This document shows, one piece after another, positions 59,375 to 64,000 of a stretch of 64,000 nucleotides of DNA. The position numbers and the translations under genes were made by a program. How positions within the stretch are numbered: the first letter of the stretch is position 1; every line of letters begins with the position of its first letter. The DNA is from Ectocarpus siliculosus (Eukaryota > Sar > Phaeophyceae > Ectocarpales > Ectocarpaceae): assembly GCA_000310025.1 (NCBI GenBank), contig FN649759.1, positions 877,723 to 941,722 of the forward strand. The letters are read 5' to 3'. The notes below the pieces were generated by a model. The model searched no databases, had not been told where the DNA came from, and was given only the letters and a program-made list of their open reading frames with translations.

Positions 59375-59718
59375 ACTACCGCGGTGATCATGTTGGAGAA
59401 AGTCGAGAAAGATGCCGTGCTTACGGTTAAGGAGGTCTCCAAGGTCGGCCCCGTCAAGCTAGCGACCGTCACGCTGCCATCCCTGGGGCATGAGGTGCGC
59501 TTCCGTACATCGTTCTCTGAGCGGTACAATTTTACGACGGACCCAGGTTCATTATTGCTGTTTATTTTGTTTTCTTTCGAATTGCTTCATTATTTCTTCG
59601 GTTTCTAGGCTACGTGTTGGGGAGAGAGACGCACGAAACGCTCATCGTCTCCGGCCGCGTTAGCTGCGAAGGCCGGCGTCAACCGTTACAAGTCCATCTC
59701 TCTCCCCACAAATACTAG
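59375..59718 (+). CDS. Terminal exons of an unknown protein
   Basis: A frame open through 59546 encodes VEKDAVLTVKEVSKVGPVKL, then TVTLPSLGHEVRFRTSFSER. It is joined in phase 1 across 59547-59608 (donor GTTCAT, non-consensus; acceptor GTTTCTAG) to 59609-59718, encoding YVLGRETHETLIVSGRVSCE and HLSPHKY, then TAG. Alternating hydrophobic residues suggest a beta-sandwich, but no family was recognised. The upstream boundary is unclear: the frame continues leftward to about 59201 with an Ala/Ser/Gly-rich stretch. It may be the 3' end of the gene that starts at 56385. Confidence 0.4.
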
Positions 59719-59719
59719 C

Positions 59720-60720
59720 CGGGGGACTACAACTGCAACCGCAGGAGTCCCAAAACTGACCAGGTCCTCAAATGGTACACACCATTCTACAACACCCGAC
59801 TAGATACCGAATATTCCCGAACTTATGCCCCCACCTTCGAAAGAAAAGGGGTGGGAGGGCGGGATTTTCTAAACTCCCGCCGCTACTGCGTTAGGCCGCT
59901 GCTGCTGTCCTTCCGTTGCTTCACGCGCTCTGTAGCTCTCACACGTTACCCGACTTTGCTACAGCCCCTGCGTGGACTCGATCACGGAATGACAATAATA
60001 AGTCCAAACACCGTGACCCTGGGTTTCCGATAGAAATCGAAGCCAAATTCTAATTCGACTGTTACAAAATAAACACCAGCTATCTGCTCTTCGAACAAAG
60101 CTTGCTATTACCGGTGCCCTGGTATGAATGTCCAATGACATGATGGCACTCCACCGCAAGCGTCTTTCGATGTACATGATTCTCTACTCCCACAATGCCT
60201 GGCTCGTTTGAACGTTTGCGCTGGTAGGAAGGGCATCACTCGCGCTGCGTGTCGAACTTTGGAGTCTGTAACTGTAAGGATGTCGGCACCATCTTGGTGG
60301 TTTTCCAACAGGCGCGCTGTTTGGCGAAAAAGTATGCTGTTGTTGAATTTTCTCTTATCGGACAGTGGAGCAACACACCACGAGTACTGGTTTGTCGTGG
60401 CTAGTGGATGTACTACATTCGCACGCGGCGGCATTCCTCGTGGATGTTTATCCAAGTGGACTCCGCCTCGTTGCGCTTGATCCATGCGACGCAGTCCTGA
60501 CAACCCTCTCTCTCACGGTGCGCGGGTTCTAGACTCCCTTGTCGCATAACAATGGCACCCTGTGTTTATTTTCATGATTGTGTTGTTATTCTATCTGCCC
60601 ACCACGTTCCATGCGCATGCGCCTCATCAAGCACGTTCAGGCAAAGGGTCTCTCGTTTCCTGGCAAGTCGTCATGCCCACGTGCACCTCGGTTGCTCATT
60701 CCTTTCTGGCTGATGCTCAT
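59720..60720. other. Gap before the XRCC4-like exons
   Basis: It contains the second copy of the short 62-base sequence (60038-60099) also found at 16.8 kb. Exons for an XRCC4 head domain should lie here or further left, but none could be identified. Open frames at 60208-60480 have no motif. Confidence 0.35.
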
Positions 60721-60729
60721 CTTGGCAAG

Positions 60730-63700
60730 GCTGGTGAGGGCGGGCCGCTACTCCGAGCACTGCTGCTAGGCGCCGTTCGAAAAGCGCACAAGAGGACGAG
60801 GGACGCGGAGGAAATGCGGAGGGACCGCGACAGAGCCATCGAGGAGAAGGTCAGGGTGCAGGAACTGCTGGACTCCACCCTCAGGAACAAGGAAAAGGTA
60901 TCTATCATGTTTCTTCCTGCTTTTCTTTTCCATTTTGTGTGTCATCCTAAGAGCTTTTATGTGACCCCGGCTGATCTTTACGGAACATTCGTTGACGACC
61001 CTCTTTTAGTTGAAAATGATGTTTCCCCCATATCGTTCCTGTCCTCTTGTGTTTTATATGTGTTCGGACCACGCCCGTAAGCGGATACCGCACGGGGCAA
61101 TTTAGTTGTGTTTCTTCCGGCTTGTCGGGGTTTGCCATGTGTCAACTTTTTTTTTCTCCCCCCTACACTTGTGTTATTCTGATCCGAACCGGTCGCCGGC
61201 AGACTGTCTCCAGCATCCTGGAGCGAGCAGCCCTTGTCATCAATGCGAAGAAAGCACGCATCACGACTCTCGAGGTACGTCGCGCCTGATGCTTTTCAGC
61301 AAGATCTTGCGGAGTTGTTGGAGGACAAAGAAAATACCTGTCTAGTATTTAGCGCAAGTCGCTTGCTCGTGGGAGTGGATTCGTGTTGAGTTTACAGGGC
61401 GACGTATATGTGTTCTTACGTATTGCGGAACATATCCATCTCTTGACATCTAGGATAGATTGGCAATGACATTTTTTTTTGTTTTCCTGGGTCATTTTAT
61501 CCGCTGTGCTGTTCATGTTTTACCCCGCAGGAGCCCGGCAGTATGTTAAGTGGTTTGTAGGGGCACGCAAAGAATCAAAACAAAAGGTGGTTTCCTAGAC
61601 CAATCTCAGGGCGAAGGTTCTGGTTGATATGTGGCTGATCTGAGCATGTGTCGTTCATCTTGCTGTCGTCGCGAACAAGCTACCATGCTGTTGGCTTGAT
61701 GGTTTGACAGACGACTTTGGACAATCACGTATTATTGTGACGAGCGCCTCGCCGACGACGTAAGTTGCACACGTACATAGCGTCGACTCGACGTCGGACC
61801 CTGACTATCTAACAACACGAGCATGAAAAGACCGACTGATTGCATCTCCGTCTTTGTTAACCGGAAACACACCTGGGAAGCACTGCTTCAGAGGGTGCTT
61901 GCGACACGAAATTTCACTTCCTACATGCGCTAAAGCCCTGATGTAGAGCCTCGCGCCGCACATGCAGATATATATATATAGTTTTGCCCCCGGACGATGT
62001 TCTATTGGTAGAGAGAGAACACAACACCGAAGGCAGGTAGGTTTCTACCATCGACGGGAATAGTTAGGAGTGATGTTGAGCTGGGGCAACAATGAAGATA
62101 AAGGATTTCTGTGTGCAAGCGACGCATTGTTACTCGTTGATACTGTAGATTCATTTCGTCGGCGTCAGGACCCTTGGAAAGTCGGCCTCTGCACGACCAT
62201 GGAGATGCTAGCGAATATCGTTTTTGTGCCGTTTCACCGTTATCTTCTGCCGTCTACGCTATGACGGTGACCCACCTGACCGCCATGCAGGCCGGTGTTG
62301 CGGCATATGACACGGATCACCAAATGTTTGCATCGGCTGCATAATCGTAACAGGCCACACAACTTTTCGACTTCTCCGAAACAATGAACACTAAATTGTT
62401 GCTTGTAACTCGTTGCTTTCTTGTCTCGCACCCGACGTTGATGTGCCATTGTCAGTTCGAAATTCAGCAACTGGAGCAGAGCGGCAGGGGCGACTCAGAG
62501 GGAGGCGAAGACGCATCCTCCGGTTACGACAGCAACGTTGACGACGAGTACAGAGACGAAAGCAAGGGTGGTCGGGAGGGAGATGGCGATCCGGGTGACG
62601 AGGGTACCCCTCCCCCCGGAAAGTGAGCTTCGATCTGTTTTCTGACACCCGCACAGCTGGCCCATTTACCCCGTTGCTCGCACGTTGCGATTGCTCATTT
62701 CGCAGTCGATTTGTTCTCCAGCCCTGCGTGTCCATGTTGCGTTAGCATACTTCTGGCAGCCCTGTACCCCATCGATAATACGTGTTTGCTGCTTCTAACT
62801 TCACCACGCCGACAACTTCGCGGCCGACTTTGGGGTGGTATGTCCACTGAGTTCGGTGCACTCCATCCAGATATGTTCTGCAGGGCCTGTGACCTCTCGA
62901 GTGTGGGCTATTGTTGTTAGAGACTCCAGGGCTCCGTCCCAGGTGCTGTGAATCTTGCTCCCCAATAGAAGTACATAAAGGAGGAGAACCTTACCTTCAG
63001 CTGAAAGGGTGTTGGGTTCGAAAGGAATCAACTCGACACCCTCCAGCAGACGCTGAAACGCAACCATCTCCATCTACCTCGGCCACAAGGCCGCTGTTTG
63101 GTAATGGTACCAGGTATTGCATCGATTTCATGCGGATGATCTCCTCCGCAAAGCGAAATGCGTTGAGCACACAATGTTTTTAGGCGTGGCAGTTCCTTGG
63201 AAGCGGCAAGCACGGTCACAGCACATACTCGCCGGGACCCGAGCTTCATGCTGTCGTGGTGAATCGAAGCTCGTTCCTCGGAGACATGATGAGTCTCCTG
63301 AGCTTTGTACACGCTCGGTGTTCGCTGCCCTCAATGCCTTGGCGTTTATGTTTCGTTCCTGCGGCGCGCCTGTCCTGTTCACTATATATAAACCAGCATC
63401 TATTTACAAGCATGCTCACTACAGGACATGTTTTTGCAAACGGTCGGAGAAGTCCAAGTTGTGGCTCGATTTATTTTTCATCGTCCATTTGATACGGCTG
63501 GTGGTTGTCCTTTTGAGCGAGCATCTCCTCATGGCGTATCACCCGGTGGTCTGTGCAGTCACTGCGGTGGAGGTGCGCGGGAGGATTTGTTCGTGAGAAG
63601 CACCGCCGTGTTTATAGTGCCAGGCAACCGTCCAACACCTCCACCCTCACACACAAGACATGTGATTTACCCCCGTTGTGGGACCACTAGTTGCATACGC

Positions 63701-64000
63701 TCACGAAGGAACGCTGCCTTGCCCCTTTTGGCTGTCCACTTGCCCATGCTCATTCGTCGCGATCGCCACATGTGGAATCCCAGCGGTAAGGGCAAGGTCA
63801 AGGGAAAAGGCAAGGCGGCAAACGCTCAACCTCGAGGTGCCGGCGTTACTCCTGCGGCCGTTTCCTCGAAACCGAACGACACGGATGCAGGAAGGGTGAC
63901 AACAGGAGGGGGACAAAAGGGGGTGGGTGGGTCTCCTAGCGGAAAGGGCGGCGGTGCTGGTCGAGGTGGGGTCAAGGTGAAGGTCAAGACGGAGCCTGGG
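60730..64000 (+). CDS. XRCC4-like coiled-coil protein, 3' part, runs off the window
   Basis: Exons about 60730-60897, 61203-61274, 62456-62622 and 63784 to the window end join in phases 0, 0 and 2. The protein reads LLRALLLGAVRKAHKRTRDA then a charged coil to LRNKEK; TVSSILERAALVINAKKARI then TTLE; an acidic Ser/Asp/Glu-rich part with GYDSNVDDEYRDES; then a Lys/Gly-rich basic tail. The coil followed by a VLNxKKxKIRxL-type heptad is the hallmark of XRCC4, the DNA-ligase-IV partner in non-homologous end joining. The acidic YDxxxDEE-type patch also fits the site after the coil in XRCC4. The N-terminal head was not found, and the exon A acceptor (GGCAAG) is uncertain. Other long coiled-coil proteins remain possible. 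Confidence 0.5.

Noticed and set aside
1-64000. tRNA genes
   Set aside because: I looked for GGTTCGAxTCC-type B boxes paired with an A box and acceptor stem and found none that fold.

Overview
This window looks like nuclear DNA of a photosynthetic stramenopile, most likely a brown alga related to Ectocarpus. This rests on four things. The host genes are split into many short exons (about 50-370 bases) joined by GT-AG introns of several hundred bases. One gene encodes a signal-peptide/transit-peptide leader with an 'AASF' junction, the bipartite plastid-targeting style of secondary red plastids. There is an FNIP-type repeat protein and a Pmp-like beta-helix gene. Base composition is moderately GC-rich throughout. 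I saw no operons, no ribosomal RNA, no convincing tRNA and no CRISPR. The species is an inference.

The left part (1-17 kb) is mostly repeats. It holds a 5'-truncated non-LTR retrotransposon on the minus strand (1-2270). It also holds one copy of an unknown dispersed repeat whose partner lies at 15.0-16.7 kb. A cluster of LINE 3' ends with CA-rich tails sits at 5.6-6.2 kb and leads into an R2-like element (6.4-9.2 kb) that keeps an N-terminal zinc finger and a C-terminal nuclease-like region but has lost its reverse transcriptase. A foldback element with arms of about 0.42 kb lies at 10.15-11.38 kb. A single-exon FNIP/leucine-rich-like repeat gene with 19 units of 66 bases is at 12.6-14.1 kb.

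From 17.1 to 23.3 kb a minus-strand gene encodes a Pmp-like parallel beta-helix protein in which each exon carries about one repeat. Nearly all its introns lie in phase 2. A second, longer copy of the first retrotransposon follows (24.8-28.5 kb, minus). The stretch 28.5-40 kb is gene-poor, with simple repeats, small transposon relics and one weak membrane-protein candidate.

The right part (40-64 kb) carries host genes. (1) A complete 12-exon minus-strand gene (40064-45186) encodes a 558-residue ubiquitin-specific-protease-fold protein. It has a membrane segment, and both the catalytic cysteine and histidine appear to be replaced. (2) A two-exon plastid-targeted protein of unknown function (46235-47064, plus). 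(3) A small partly modelled plus gene starting at 47282. (4) A METTL21/FAM86-type methyltransferase on minus (51.4-53.6 kb). (5) A plus gene starting at 56385 that may begin with a WD40-like blade. (6) An XRCC4-like coiled-coil gene running off the right edge (60.7-64.0 kb). Between them lie two families of MITE-like inverted-repeat elements.

Exon models were built by hand from splice signals and reading-frame continuity. Family assignments come from recognising motifs, not from searches.
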